The notes: generated by a model not told the origin, from the letters alone. DNA of 64,000 nucleotides from DAIOEK01 sp963721445 (GCA_963721445.1 CAVRIZ010000008.1:372001-436000); one strand, 5' to 3'. Counted from the stretch's first letter, positions 54,959-63,704 are shown. Program-made: numbers and translations.

Positions 54959-55072
54959 TTATCCCTGTCGCTGTTTGTGTTTTGGATTTTCGCAGATGAT
55001 AAACAATCTGCGGTTGCGTTTGACGACTTTGCATTTAGCGCAGCGCTTTTTAATGGATGGTGAAACTTTCAT
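54959..55072 (-). CDS. rpmJ: 50S ribosomal protein L36
   Basis: A 37-residue protein. Sequence pattern: M-K-V-S-P-S-I-K-K-R-C-A-K-C-K, then R-L-F-I-I-C-E-N-P-K-H-K-Q-R-Q-G. C11, C14, C27 and H32 are the zinc ligands, so this is the C+ (zinc-binding) form. GAAGGAG lies upstream of the ATG. Position before rpsM is standard; the usual neighbour infA is missing between map and this gene. Confidence 0.97.
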   Translation of the reverse strand: MKVSPSIKKRCAKCKVVKRNRRLFIICENPKHKQRQG

Positions 55073-55154
55073 GTAACTTCCACTCCTTCAATAATTCCGG
55101 CAGGTTTAGCTAAACCCACGAAATAAAGATTATACCTTTCGATACCGATTCCGT

Positions 55155-55925
55155 CTAGATAGTTGTCAGTATCTGCGGGCCATTTTCTGTGATCGCGACT
55201 GTATGCTCGAAGTGAGCGGTCAGTTCGCCATCTTTTGAAGCCACTGTCCATTCGTCTGGTAGTACCCTGGTCATATACGTTCCCAACAGGACCATCGGTT
55301 CGAGGGCGATGGTCATTCCATTTCGAAGTTCCATACCTCGACCGGGAATTCCGTAATTGGGAACAGCCGGACCTTCGTGCATATTTCGCCCTACTCCATG
55401 ACCGGTATACTCGCGAACAACATTCATTCGGTGCTCTTCTACAAATTTTTGTATGGCAGCCCCGATATCGCCTACATGGTTTCCAGCTCTCATCTGCTCG
55501 ATCCCGATATATAACGACTTCTCGGTAACCTCCAGCAGTTTCTGGGCTTTGGCAGAGATTTCACCAACCCCACGCGTAATTGCCGAATCACCCACGAATC
55601 CCTCAAATACTGTCCCGCAATCCATGGTAACAATGTCACCTTCTTTAAGCTTGCGACTGCCGGGTATCCCATGAACTAATTCGGCATTGATGCTGGTGCA
55701 TATACTGGCTGGATAAGGATACGGTCCTGGATAGTTTAGAAAGGGAGAGTAAGCTCCATGTTTTTTCAACACCTCTTCAGCCGCGGCGTTCAGATCTGCC
55801 GTTGTGGTACCCGGTCGAATAATACTGGCGGCAAATTGTAACGCCTCCGCATTTATCCTGCCGGCTTCGCGCATGATGGCAATTTCTGCAACGCTTTTGA
55901 TGTTGATCTGACGCTCCCAGGACAT
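55155..55925 (-). CDS. map: Methionine aminopeptidase, type I
   Basis: A 256-residue dinuclear metal peptidase that removes initiator Met from nascent proteins. Expected ligands: D in T-M-D-C-G-T-V and D in F-V-G-D-S-A, H in G-H-G-V-G-R-N-M-H-E, E in A-L-E-P-M, and E in F-E-H-T-V. The two blocks C-T-S-I-N-A-E-L-V-H-G-I-P are also typical. Normal length and standard place after secY-adk. Confidence 0.96.
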   Translation of the reverse strand: MSWERQINIKSVAEIAIMREAGRINAEALQFAASIIRPGTTTADLNAAAEEVLKKHGAYSPFLNYPGPYPYPASICTSINAELVHGIPGSRKLKEGDIVTMDCGTVFEGFVGDSAITRGVGEISAKAQKLLEVTEKSLYIGIEQMRAGNHVGDIGAAIQKFVEEHRMNVVREYTGHGVGRNMHEGPAVPNYGIPGRGMELRNGMTIALEPMVLLGTYMTRVLPDEWTVASKDGELTAHFEHTVAITENGPQILTTI

Positions 55926-55946
55926 ATCAATTCTCAGTCTTCGGAA

Positions 55947-56590
55947 CTATAAAGCGGCCAAAACCTGTTTCGTCACTTCGTCTATCTCCAACGTGCCATC
56001 CACCTCATGGAGTAAACCAAGTGAATGGTAATACTCGATCAGTGGAGCAGTCTGTGCCAGATAAACTGAGATCCGATTCTGGACTGTTGCCGCTTTATCG
56101 TCTTCTCTTTGGTAAAGTTCAGAGCCATCGACATCGCAGATTCCTGCGACCTTAGGCGGATTGTACTTACTATGGTATACGTGTCCGGCTGCCCGGCAGG
56201 AAAACCTGCCTGACAAGCGTTCCACTAACACTTCAGGAGGAACCGAAATCAAGGGGACCGATTTCACCTCGCTGTTTGTTTCCTTCAACATGACGGCTAG
56301 CGCTTCTGCCTGGGCAGGAGTGCGGGGGAAACCATCAAGGATGGCTCCTTCAACGCAATCCGCTTGCTCAAACGATCACGAACCATGTCAATGGTCAGAT
56401 CATCTGGGACCAGGTCGCCGCGGTTGATATACACTTGCGCCTTCTTACCGAGTTCAGTCTGCTTTGACAGATTCTCACGGAAGAGATCGCCAGATGAGAC
56501 ATGAGCCAGATGTAAAGTGTCTGCAATTGCCTTCGCCTGTGTACCTTTGCCTGCGCCAGGAGGTCCCAGCAAAACGTAATATCGTGCCAT
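55947..56590 (-). CDS. adk: Adenylate kinase, one apparent frameshift
   Basis: Two ORFs (56590-56297 and 56291-55947) are one adenylate kinase of about 215 residues, which equilibrates AMP + ATP with 2 ADP. P-loop G-P-P-G-A-G-K-G-T near 9-17; the AMP-binding region S-S-G-D-L-F-R; then D-G-F-P-R-T-P-A-Q-A-E-A-L (only in the shifted frame); and the LID starting at L-S-G-R. The LID lacks the four Cys seen in zinc-type enzymes. One base (a G on the plus strand, next to 56361) is missing from the L-S-K-P-D-C-V-E-G-A-I-L-D-G-F-P-R region. Since adk is essential and the operon is intact, a sequence error is the best explanation. Confidence 0.9.
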
Positions 56591-56593
56591 CGA

Positions 56594-57934
56594 TTAACCC
56601 TTGATCAGGGAGTCCTCGTATCCGTGCAGCTTCAATTCAGTGTCAATAATATTGACCGTATCGCGTACAACACCTACCACGATGAGCAAACCTGCGGAAG
56701 AAATGAGGAACAGGGTCGAAGATCTTCCGATCTGGGGTAGTAGCGCACCAATGATATAGGGCAGTACTGCTACCAAACCGAGGAAAAGTGCTCCAGGCAG
56801 TGTGATTCGGCGTTGAACACGTGTCAGATACTTTTGCGTCGGTGCACCTCGTACAACACCCGGGATTTGTGCTCCCTGTTTCTTCAAGTTTTCACCGTAA
56901 TTCTGCTGTGAAAAAAGAACATCAGTATAGAAAAAGGTGAATATTACGACCATGAAGAAGTACAAGAGCGAGTACCAACCACTCTGCCCGCCAAATACCG
57001 AGTTGATACCGCTTGCAAGAGATGCCACCCAGGCAGTCTTGGATTGGACAAAGTAACTGGCAACAATCGCAGGGAAAGTCAGTAGTGATTGGGCAAAGAT
57101 CAGTGGGATCATACCCGCCATATTGACCATCAAAGGCAGATTGCTGCGGACAGGCATGGACATATGATTGCCCACCCTTCGTCCGGGGAACAATACCGGT
57201 ACATTCCGGCGTCCCTGTTGAACGAATACGATGGCAAATACTGTCAGGCAGAGCAACGCAAGTACAAAGAAGATCAACCACCAGTACTGTTTATCTGATA
57301 GCAAATTGACCAGATGTGATGGGATTCGTGCGACGATTCCCGCAAAGATGATCAGGGAAAGACCTTGATTACGAATTCCATACTCGGATATCAATTCACC
57401 AAGCCAGACGCCCAGTAAGGTCCCGCCCACCATACTGACAATGGTTGTCAATGTAGGCAGCAATGCCTCTCCAGAAAAACCATACACCCGTAGAATGGAT
57501 TGCCCGCCAGCAAGTGTGCTAAAGATATTGATCTGCCCCACTGCCGATAGCAAAGCCATGGGAATGGTTCCGATGATCGTCCATCTTTCCATCCAATGCT
57601 GTGATTCTCGTGGATTCTCTTTCATCTTCCGCTCGAGAGCGGGGATGATCGGGATCAAGAGTTGCAGGATGATCTGCGCTGTGATGTATGGATATACTCC
57701 CATTGCGAGGATGGAGAAATTGGATACTGTCCCACCAGAGAGCAAGTCGAGCAGGTTAAAGAGGTTTTGACCAGCCCCACCCCCCGTTGCGATACTCGCC
57801 AGAACTGAACGGTCAATTCCCGGGACGGGAATATTGGCAGCCAGACGGTAGAGTACCAGAAGCATCAGGGTGATTAGAAGTTTCTTCCTGATATCTTCAC
57901 TTTTCCATAGATAACGCCATGGAGACCGCTTCAT
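56594..57934 (-). CDS. secY: Protein translocase subunit SecY
   Basis: A 446-residue ten-helix channel protein. R-L-A-A-N-I-P-V-P-G-I-D in the first helix/loop, G-I-M-P-Y-I-T-A type A-M-G-V-Y-P-Y-I-T-A-Q-I-I, F-V-Q-Q-G-R-R-N-V-P-V in the cytosolic loop, and the late T-Q-K-Y-L-T-R-V-Q-R segment. Normal length and position between rplO and adk, in the spc operon. Confidence 0.97.
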   Translation of the reverse strand: MKRSPWRYLWKSEDIRKKLLITLMLLVLYRLAANIPVPGIDRSVLASIATGGGAGQNLFNLLDLLSGGTVSNFSILAMGVYPYITAQIILQLLIPIIPALERKMKENPRESQHWMERWTIIGTIPMALLSAVGQINIFSTLAGGQSILRVYGFSGEALLPTLTTIVSMVGGTLLGVWLGELISEYGIRNQGLSLIIFAGIVARIPSHLVNLLSDKQYWWLIFFVLALLCLTVFAIVFVQQGRRNVPVLFPGRRVGNHMSMPVRSNLPLMVNMAGMIPLIFAQSLLTFPAIVASYFVQSKTAWVASLASGINSVFGGQSGWYSLLYFFMVVIFTFFYTDVLFSQQNYGENLKKQGAQIPGVVRGAPTQKYLTRVQRRITLPGALFLGLVAVLPYIIGALLPQIGRSSTLFLISSAGLLIVVGVVRDTVNIIDTELKLHGYEDSLIKG

Positions 57935-57963
57935 GATGATTTCTCCCTATTGGATCGTTTAGA

Positions 57964-58413
57964 TCAGATGGTCTCTACCGAACCGCCAGCGGCTTCGATC
58001 TTTGCTTTGGCTGATTTGGTAATTCGATGAGCGAATACTTTTAGCGCCACGCTAACTTCGCCTTCACCCAGGATGACGATGGGGTTTGCAACTTTACGGA
58101 TGATTGCAGCCTGAGCCAACACTTCCGGTGTGACTTCAGTGCCTGCCTGGAAGGCGCTCAATTGATAGAGGTTGACTTCCTGATATACCACGCGATTTAT
58201 CGGGGTAAATCCTTCACCTCGCATGAACGGCAAACGTCGGTAGAAAGGCAGGTTACCACCCTGATGGTAAAGGCGGGGACCTTCTCCTGTTCGGGATGCC
58301 TGTCCTTTGGTTCCACGACCGGCGGTTTTACCCTGACCGGCAGAGATACCGTGACCAACACGTTTGCGGTTCTTTTTTGAACCGATATTTGGTTTAAGGT
58401 CATTCAGTTTCAT
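57964..58413 (-). CDS. rplO: 50S ribosomal protein L15
   Basis: A 149-residue L15 with the Gly/Arg/Lys-rich N-terminus (K-K-N-R-K-R-V-G-H-G-I-S-A-G-Q-G-K-T-A-G-R-G) and the conserved G-G-N-L-P-F-Y-R-R-L-P region. It lies just before secY and 8 nt after rpmD. Confidence 0.97.
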   Translation of the reverse strand: MKLNDLKPNIGSKKNRKRVGHGISAGQGKTAGRGTKGQASRTGEGPRLYHQGGNLPFYRRLPFMRGEGFTPINRVVYQEVNLYQLSAFQAGTEVTPEVLAQAAIIRKVANPIVILGEGEVSVALKVFAHRITKSAKAKIEAAGGSVETI

Positions 58414-58421
58414 TGATGTAC

Positions 58422-58622
58422 CTATTCTTCAATCAACACAAGGTGATTTACCTTGTTGAGCATTCCGCGGAGGGAAGGTGTATCCGGATGCTCCACAGTC
58501 TGGTGCAGCCGATGAAATCCCAATGCACGGATCGTTGCTTTGTGAATTACAGAGTATCCGATAGCGCTTTTCACCTGGGTGATTTTCACCATCTTAACTT
58601 GTACTTTAGTTTTCTTAACCAT
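58422..58622 (-). CDS. rpmD: 50S ribosomal protein L30
   Basis: A 66-residue L30 with K-V-Q-V-K-M-V-K-I-T-Q-V-K-S-A-I-G near the start, and T-I-R-A-L-G-F-H-R-L-H-Q-T-V in the middle. The frame is open to 58685 inside rpsE; ATG 58622, which overlaps the rpsE stop region, gives the normal L30 length. Confidence 0.95.
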   Translation of the reverse strand: MVKKTKVQVKMVKITQVKSAIGYSVIHKATIRALGFHRLHQTVEHPDTPSLRGMLNKVNHLVLIEE

Positions 58623-59145
58623 TTTTCCGCCTCTCCCAGAAAGGCATGAGTTCAGAGACTTCTTTACCTCGCTGAGCCGCTTCAATTTGAGGAGACTTCA
58701 AGGTTTCCAGAGCGATGATGGTTGCTTTTACAACGTTAAGGACGTTGGCGCTGCCCAGGGATTTCGTCAGAATGTCATGGACACCAGCGACTTCCAATAC
58801 GGCGCGCACACCACCACCGGCAATTACGCCGGTTCCTGCAGATGCGGGTTTGAGCATCACTTTGGCGCCAGCCATTTTACCCAGCACTTCGTGGGGAATG
58901 GTGGTCCCAGAGAGGGAAACCTTGTGAAGATCTTTGTGCGCCCGTTCGGTCGCTTTCCGCATGGCATCAGGAACTGCGTTCGCTTTACCGATCCCGATTC
59001 CGATTTTGCCATTGTTATCACCAGCAACAATCGTCACGCGGAACTGGAAGCGACGGCCTCCTTTTACCACTTTGGCAACACGGGCTATCTCGATGACACG
59101 CTCATCGTAAGCGGATTCAGTTGGTTGATATTCAATCTTTTCCAT
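58615..59145 (-). CDS. rpsE: 30S ribosomal protein S5
   Basis: A 176-residue S5. Double-stranded RNA-binding part: E-I-A-R-V-A-K-V-V-K-G-G-R-R-F-Q-F-R; then G-K-I-G-I-G-I-G-K-A and the C-terminal G-S-A-N-V-L-N-V-V-K-A-T segment. Standard place between rplR and rpmD; it overlaps rpmD. Confidence 0.98.
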   Translation of the reverse strand: MEKIEYQPTESAYDERVIEIARVAKVVKGGRRFQFRVTIVAGDNNGKIGIGIGKANAVPDAMRKATERAHKDLHKVSLSGTTIPHEVLGKMAGAKVMLKPASAGTGVIAGGGVRAVLEVAGVHDILTKSLGSANVLNVVKATIIALETLKSPQIEAAQRGKEVSELMPFWERRKNG

Positions 59146-59172
59146 ATCCGTTCCTTCCGAGTGCTCTCGTGG

Positions 59173-59538
59173 TTAGAATTCCAACCCGCCTTTGCGGGCG
59201 CCATCGGCCAGGGCTTTTACCCGACCCACATAACGGAAACCACCACGGTCAAACACCACTTTGGTGATACCTTTGGCTTTCGCGCGTTCAGCAAGAGCTT
59301 CTCCCACCTTGACAGCTTCTTCCGATTTCTTCAGCCCTTTGAGCTGAGACCGCAAATCTTTATCCACTGTTGATGCGGAAGCCAGCGTGACGCCAGCCAC
59401 ATCGTCTATGACCTGAACATAAATTTCAGCCAGGCTGCGGAAGACTGCAACGCGTGGGCGATCAGCCGTACCGCTAACGGTTTTGCGCACTCGTTCGTGC
59501 CGGTGAATACGTGCTTCAGAACGTGATTTATTAGCCAT
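59173..59538 (-). CDS. rplR: 50S ribosomal protein L18
   Basis: A 121-residue 5S rRNA-binding protein. R-I-H-R-H-E-R-V-R-K-T-V-S-G-T, R-P-R-V-A-V-F-R-S-L, and the C-terminal V-V-F-D-R-G-G-F-R-Y-V-G-R-V-K-A-L-A-D-G-A-R block match L18. It lies between rplF and rpsE. Confidence 0.98.
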   Translation of the reverse strand: MANKSRSEARIHRHERVRKTVSGTADRPRVAVFRSLAEIYVQVIDDVAGVTLASASTVDKDLRSQLKGLKKSEEAVKVGEALAERAKAKGITKVVFDRGGFRYVGRVKALADGARKGGLEF

Positions 59539-59547
59539 TACTTCACC

Positions 59548-60096
59548 TTACTTCTTTGCCTTACCAGATTTTCCAGCTTTGCGGCGGATCTTTTCACCAG
59601 CATAGCGGATACCTTTGCCATGATATGGCTCGGGTGGACGAACTTTACGGATGATCGCTGCGATCTGTCCGACTTCTTCTTTGTCTCGGCCATGGATCTT
59701 TATCTGGCGGGTTTTAGTATCGACCTCAAAGGTGATTCCCTCAGGGGGTTCGATAACCACCGGGTGTGAATAACCAACATGCAACACCAGGTTTTTGCCA
59801 TCCAATTCAGAACGGTATCCAACGCCGTCAACATCCAAGAGTTTATCAAAGCCTGTGCTGACACCGACCACCATATTGTTCACCAATGCGCGGGTAGTGC
59901 CATGCAAAGCTCTATGCTCGCGGGAGTCCGATTCCCGGGCGACGAGAATTTGACCACTTTCATTTGTGATCGTCATCGCCGAAGAGAAGGTCCTGCTCAT
60001 TTCACCTTGCGGTCCCTTTACTATCAGGCTGGATCCCTGGATCTCGACCTTCACAGTGGAGGGAACCGTTACCGGTAAACGTCCTATTCTTGACAC
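59548..60096 (-). CDS. rplF: 50S ribosomal protein L6
   Basis: A 182-residue L6 with two repeats of the same fold. M-S-R-I-G-R-L-P-V near the start, then H-G-T-T-R-A-L-V-N-N-M-V-V-G-V, and the C-terminal P-P-E-P-Y-H-G-K-G-I-R-Y-A-G-E. A short basic tail ends the protein. It lies between rpsH and rplR. Confidence 0.98.
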   Translation of the reverse strand: MSRIGRLPVTVPSTVKVEIQGSSLIVKGPQGEMSRTFSSAMTITNESGQILVARESDSREHRALHGTTRALVNNMVVGVSTGFDKLLDVDGVGYRSELDGKNLVLHVGYSHPVVIEPPEGITFEVDTKTRQIKIHGRDKEEVGQIAAIIRKVRPPEPYHGKGIRYAGEKIRRKAGKSGKAKK

Positions 60097-60121
60097 TGTA
60101 CTATCCTCCTATCCAGCTGGA

Positions 60122-60535
60122 TTACCAGACCTTGCACAGGATCTCGCCACCAACGCCAAGCTGACGCGCGCGACTTCCTGTCATCACACCCTTAGGGGTG
60201 GAAATGATCGCGATACCAATTCCGGAAAGCACCCAGGGAATATCCTGTTTATGGGTGTATACCCGGCGACCGGGGCGGCTAACTCGTTCGAGACCAGTAA
60301 TAACTGGATGCTTCTCACGACGCTCGCCCATGTATTTGAGATGGACACGCAGTACTTTTTGTACCGCTTTTTCACCATCTACTATTTCAAAATGTTCGAT
60401 ATAACCCTCTTCCTTCAGGATGCGGGCAATTTCGCCCTTCAACTTGGAGGTGGGCATGGCAACTACTGATTGTCCCATAAGTACGCCGTTGCGGACTCGG
60501 GTCAACATATCAGCAATAGGATCTGAAACGCTCAT
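60122..60535 (-). CDS. rpsH: 30S ribosomal protein S8
   Basis: A 137-residue S8. The start M-S-V-S-D-P-I-A-D-M-L-T-R-V-R-N-G, the end G-E-I-L-C-K-V-W, and S-T-P-K-G-V-M-T-G are all typical. In E. coli S8 represses its own spc operon, so it may do so here (inference). Located between rpsN and rplF. Confidence 0.98.
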   Translation of the reverse strand: MSVSDPIADMLTRVRNGVLMGQSVVAMPTSKLKGEIARILKEEGYIEHFEIVDGEKAVQKVLRVHLKYMGERREKHPVITGLERVSRPGRRVYTHKQDIPWVLSGIGIAIISTPKGVMTGSRARQLGVGGEILCKVW

Positions 60536-60554
60536 TTTTTGACCTCCGTTCAGG

Positions 60555-60737
60555 CTACCAGGATGACTTTGTCACCCCGGGGATTTTTCCCTGCAGGGCA
60601 ATTTCACGAAAACAAATGCGGCATAAGCCAAAGCGACGAATAAACCCGCGTGGGCGTCCGCATAAACGACAGCGGTTTCGCACCTGGTTCGGGAATTCCC
60701 GACGCAATTCACGATACATCATGCATGTTTTAGCCAT
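60555..60737 (-). CDS. rpsN: 30S ribosomal protein S14, zinc-binding type Z
   Basis: A 60-residue, short zinc-type S14. Zinc ligands are in C-R-L-C-G-R-P-R-G-F and the second pair L-C-R-I-C. The C-terminus I-P-G-V-T-K-S-S-W is invariant. This is the C+ paralogue found in the ribosomal operon of Chloroflexota and Firmicutes, rather than the 101-residue zinc-free form. It lies 2 nt after rplE. Confidence 0.97.
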   Translation of the reverse strand: MAKTCMMYRELRREFPNQVRNRCRLCGRPRGFIRRFGLCRICFREIALQGKIPGVTKSSW

Positions 60738-60738
60738 A

Positions 60739-61284
60739 TTACGATCCCTTCTTGAATGGCATGCCTAACATTTGCAGCAGAGCCCTGGCCTGATCGTCAT
60801 TCGGGGCGGAGGTCACCACGGTGATTTCCATACCGCGCACCTTGTCGATCTTATCGTACTCAATCTCAGGGAAGATCAACTGCTCGCGCAATCCCAGGGT
60901 GTAATTTCCTCGACCATCGAAAGCGTCGGGGGATACTCCACGGAAGTCGCGTACACGCGGAAGAACGATATTCATCAGCCGGTCAAGAAATGACCACATA
61001 CGCTCACCGCGCAGGGTTACTTTGACGCCGATGAGGCGACCTTCGCGTAATTTGAAATTGGCGATGCTCTTACGGGCTTTGATGACCACCGGTTTCTGTC
61101 CGGTTATCTGGGTAAGATCATTAACCGCAGCGTCGAGCGATTTTGGGTTATCCAATGCTTCGCCCATACCGATGTTGACAACGACCTTCTGGACACGTGG
61201 AATTTGCATCACGTTTTCCAGGCTTAGTTCGTTCACCAGCGCCGGTGCTATTTCCTTTTGAAATCTTTCTTGCAATCTATTCAT
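60739..61284 (-). CDS. rplE: 50S ribosomal protein L5
   Basis: About 181 residues. V-N-I-G-M-G-E-A-L-D-N-P-K, Q-K-P-V-V-I-K-A-R-K-S-I-A-N-F-K-L-R, and P-R-V-R-D-F-R-G-V near the middle are L5 signatures; it binds 5S rRNA. I set the start at ATG 61284 with GGGAG about 8 nt upstream; the frame continues to 61314, overlapping rplX. It precedes rpsN. Confidence 0.97.
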   Translation of the reverse strand: MNRLQERFQKEIAPALVNELSLENVMQIPRVQKVVVNIGMGEALDNPKSLDAAVNDLTQITGQKPVVIKARKSIANFKLREGRLIGVKVTLRGERMWSFLDRLMNIVLPRVRDFRGVSPDAFDGRGNYTLGLREQLIFPEIEYDKIDKVRGMEITVVTSAPNDDQARALLQMLGMPFKKGS

Positions 61285-61303
61285 CTTGTCACTCCCAAGC
61301 GAC

Positions 61304-61636
61304 CTATTCGTCAATCAGCTCATTGCAATGTTTGCAAATGCGCCTGGTCTTTTTATCTTCCCGTTGCAGACTCACCCGCGTGGCTTTACTGCATTTCGGG
61401 CAAACCAGCATCACATTAGACAATGATACGGGAGCTTCAAAGCGGAGTTTGCCGGGGGCGACTGTACGACCCTGCGATTGAACCTGGCGTTTGTGTTTAG
61501 TTCGAAGGTTGATACCTTGAACTACCACCCGGCTATCTTCTGGCAGTACCTTAATGACGTCGCCGCGTTTTCCTTTGTCTTCAAGCCGACCGCTGACTAC
61601 TTCTACAGTATCACCTTTATGAATTTTGACTCTCAT
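61304..61636 (-). CDS. rplX: 50S ribosomal protein L24 with C-terminal zinc ribbon
   Basis: A 110-residue L24 with the KOW motif (H-K-G-D-T-V-E-V-V-S-G near the start, then K-G-K-R-G-D-V) and a C-terminal C-P-K-C ... C-K-H-C pair (near 84-87 and 102-105), a zinc-ribbon-like tail. It is an assembly initiator at the 23S 5' domain. It follows rplN. Confidence 0.96.
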   Translation of the reverse strand: MRVKIHKGDTVEVVSGRLEDKGKRGDVIKVLPEDSRVVVQGINLRTKHKRQVQSQGRTVAPGKLRFEAPVSLSNVMLVCPKCSKATRVSLQREDKKTRRICKHCNELIDE

Positions 61637-61658
61637 TCTTGCTCCTGATCTCCTAACC

Positions 61659-62030
61659 TCAAATCACTTCTGGGGCAAGGGAGATAATCTTCATAAACCC
61701 TTTTTCACGCAATTCGCGGGCAACCGGTCCGAAGATCCGGGTACCTTTGGGGTTCTGACCGTCAGTATCGAGAATGACAGCCGCATTATCATCGAAACGT
61801 ATGGATGAGCCATCTTCCCGGCGCCATTCTTTGGCACAACGAACAATCACAGCCTTGACCACATCGCTTTTCTTGACCGAACCCTGCGGAGCTGCGGATT
61901 TAACCGTTGCCACCACAATATCACCAACATAACCATACTGGTGGGTCGAGCCACCCATGACATGGATGACAAGCAGTTCGCGAGCGCCGGTGTTATCGGC
62001 AACTTTAATACGAGACTCTTGCTGGATCAT
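61659..62030 (-). CDS. rplN: 50S ribosomal protein L14
   Basis: A 123-residue L14: M-I-Q-Q-E-S-R-I-K-V-A-D-N-T-G-A-R-E, then D-D-N-A-A-V-I, and the G-T-R-I-F-G-P-V-A-R-E-L-R segment. Normal length and position after rpsQ. Confidence 0.98.
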   Translation of the reverse strand: MIQQESRIKVADNTGARELLVIHVMGGSTHQYGYVGDIVVATVKSAAPQGSVKKSDVVKAVIVRCAKEWRREDGSSIRFDDNAAVILDTDGQNPKGTRIFGPVARELREKGFMKIISLAPEVI

Positions 62031-62032
62031 GG

Positions 62033-62305
62033 CTATTCTCCCACACCGGTATCTTCAGTTCGTCGTTCGCTGACAACGATGGATTCAACAACCCAGCGTT
62101 TATCGGCTGAAAGCGGTCTGCTTTCAACGATCTGAACCTTATCGCCGATATTGCAGCCCAATTCATCATGCGCTTTGACGCGTTTGCTGAGATGGACCAC
62201 TTTTTTGTACACAGGATGACGGTATGCCCGTGAAATTTCCACTACAACGGTTTTGGTCATCTTGTTACTTTTAACTACTCCAATGATTCGGCGACGTTCG
62301 TTCAT
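62033..62305 (-). CDS. rpsQ: 30S ribosomal protein S17
   Basis: A 90-residue S17 with G-V-V-K-S-N-K-M-T-K-T-V-V-V, H-P-V-Y-K-K-V-V, and H-D-E-L-G-C-N-I-G-D-K-V. It binds the 16S 5' domain. It overlaps the rpmC end by 4 nt. Confidence 0.98.
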   Translation of the reverse strand: MNERRRIIGVVKSNKMTKTVVVEISRAYRHPVYKKVVHLSKRVKAHDELGCNIGDKVQIVESRPLSADKRWVVESIVVSERRTEDTGVGE

Positions 62306-62514
62306 TTAACACCTTCCTTCACAACCGTGCCTGCGCGTTCTGAGAGGATAGTCTCATATTGTGCGATCAAACGCCGGGTGATTTTTAGACGGCTGGTATC
62401 CGTCAACTGCCCTGTCACGATCTGGAAGCGTAAGTTCATCAGCTCATTGCGGGCATCTGTAACTTTGGTATTCAATTCTTCCGTTGACAGCAATCTAATT
62501 TCTGATGTATTCAT
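62302..62514 (-). CDS. rpmC: 50S ribosomal protein L29
   Basis: A 70-residue helical L29: the L-M-N-L-R-F-Q-I-V-T-G-Q-L pattern is diagnostic. It begins one nucleotide inside the rplP stop and lies near the polypeptide exit tunnel in the ribosome. Confidence 0.96.
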   Translation of the reverse strand: MNTSEIRLLSTEELNTKVTDARNELMNLRFQIVTGQLTDTSRLKITRRLIAQYETILSERAGTVVKEGVK

Positions 62515-62939
62515 TACTGTTCTCCTCCAAGTTCATGTCTCGAAACGACCTTGGTCTTAATGGAGAATTTGTAGGTTGCCTGTTTGAGCGCTTCCAGAGC
62601 CATATCTTCTGGCAGACCACTGATCTCGAACATAATACGGCCTGGTTTCACTACCGACACCCAGTACTCCACGCCACCTTTACCTTTACCCATTCGGGTC
62701 TCAGGGGGTTTCTGAGTATAGGGTTTGTCCGGGAAAATCCGGATCCAAATCTTACCGCGGCGCTTCATCGAATGGACGATGGTACGACGGGCTGCTTCGA
62801 TCTGACGAGCGGTGACCCAGCCTGGTTCCAGAGCCTGAAGGCCCCAATCACCAAAGCTGACTTCCGCGCCTCGTAAAGCCTTGCCGGTCATGCGTCCACG
62901 CTGCTGCTTGCGCCATTTAACACGTTTTGGCATTAACAT
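62514..62939 (-). CDS. rplP: 50S ribosomal protein L16
   Basis: A 141-residue L16. M-L-M-P-K-R-V-K-W-R-K-Q-Q-R-G start, the G-L-Q-A-L-E-P-G-W-V-T-A-R-Q-I-E-A-A-R region and the M-G-K-G-K-G-G-V-E-Y-W block are typical. It organises the A-tRNA site. Located between rpsC and rpmC. Confidence 0.98.
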   Translation of the reverse strand: MLMPKRVKWRKQQRGRMTGKALRGAEVSFGDWGLQALEPGWVTARQIEAARRTIVHSMKRRGKIWIRIFPDKPYTQKPPETRMGKGKGGVEYWVSVVKPGRIMFEISGLPEDMALEALKQATYKFSIKTKVVSRHELGGEQ

Positions 62940-62983
62940 ATTCGTTACCTCACCAAAGTTATCTGGAAATGATCCAGTACAGG

Positions 62984-63661
62984 TTATTCACTGACGTACA
63001 CGCCTTCAGTGGCTTCAACTTTCTCTTCCACCACCGGCATGGCTTCACCCTTGTAGACCCAGACCTTTACGCCGATACGGCCGTAAGTGGTCAACGCTTC
63101 TGCTCGGGCAAAATCGATATTCGCACGCAGTGTTTGCAGCGGAACACGACCTTCACGCAGCCAGACTGAACGAGCCATTTCCGCACCGCTTAAGCGGCCA
63201 GCAACTTCCACTTTGATGCCCAGGGCACCCTGGCGGATCGCCTGTTGCAAAGCACGTTTCATGGCGCGACGATAAGAGACGCGACGTTCCATTTGTCCAG
63301 CGATATTTGCAGCTACCAGATAGGCATCGGTATCCGGGTTTTTGATCTCTTTGATCTCAAGATCAATTTTCTTACCGGTCAATCCTTCGAGAGCCACACG
63401 CATCTTCTTTACGCTTTCGCCCTTGCGACCGATCAATATACCGGGTTTGGCGGTATGAACGGACACTTTGACTTTCCCGGGGTAGCGTTCAATTTCTATC
63501 AGAGAAACACCAGCCTTCTCTGCTTCAGACTTCACTACTTTTCGGATTTCGAAATCCTGGTGTAATTGATCTGCGTATTCTTTACCTTCCGCGTACCAAC
63601 GACCTTGCCAGGGTTGATTGATATTTAGACGAAACCCAATCGGATGTACTTTTCGACCCAT
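62984..63661 (-). CDS. rpsC: 30S ribosomal protein S3
   Basis: A 225-residue S3. M-G-R-K-V-H-P-I-G-F-R-L start, a KH domain with I-G-R-K-G-E-S-V-K-K, then R-R-A-M-K-R-A-L and the C-terminal G-R-I-G-V-K-V-W-V-Y-K-G-E. It lies at the mRNA entry and has helicase activity. It follows rplV. Confidence 0.98.
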   Translation of the reverse strand: MGRKVHPIGFRLNINQPWQGRWYAEGKEYADQLHQDFEIRKVVKSEAEKAGVSLIEIERYPGKVKVSVHTAKPGILIGRKGESVKKMRVALEGLTGKKIDLEIKEIKNPDTDAYLVAANIAGQMERRVSYRRAMKRALQQAIRQGALGIKVEVAGRLSGAEMARSVWLREGRVPLQTLRANIDFARAEALTTYGRIGVKVWVYKGEAMPVVEEKVEATEGVYVSE

Positions 63662-63704
63662 ATTATCTCCTGTTGTCTGTTCTATCTTCTACAGGTGTCA
63701 GCTG

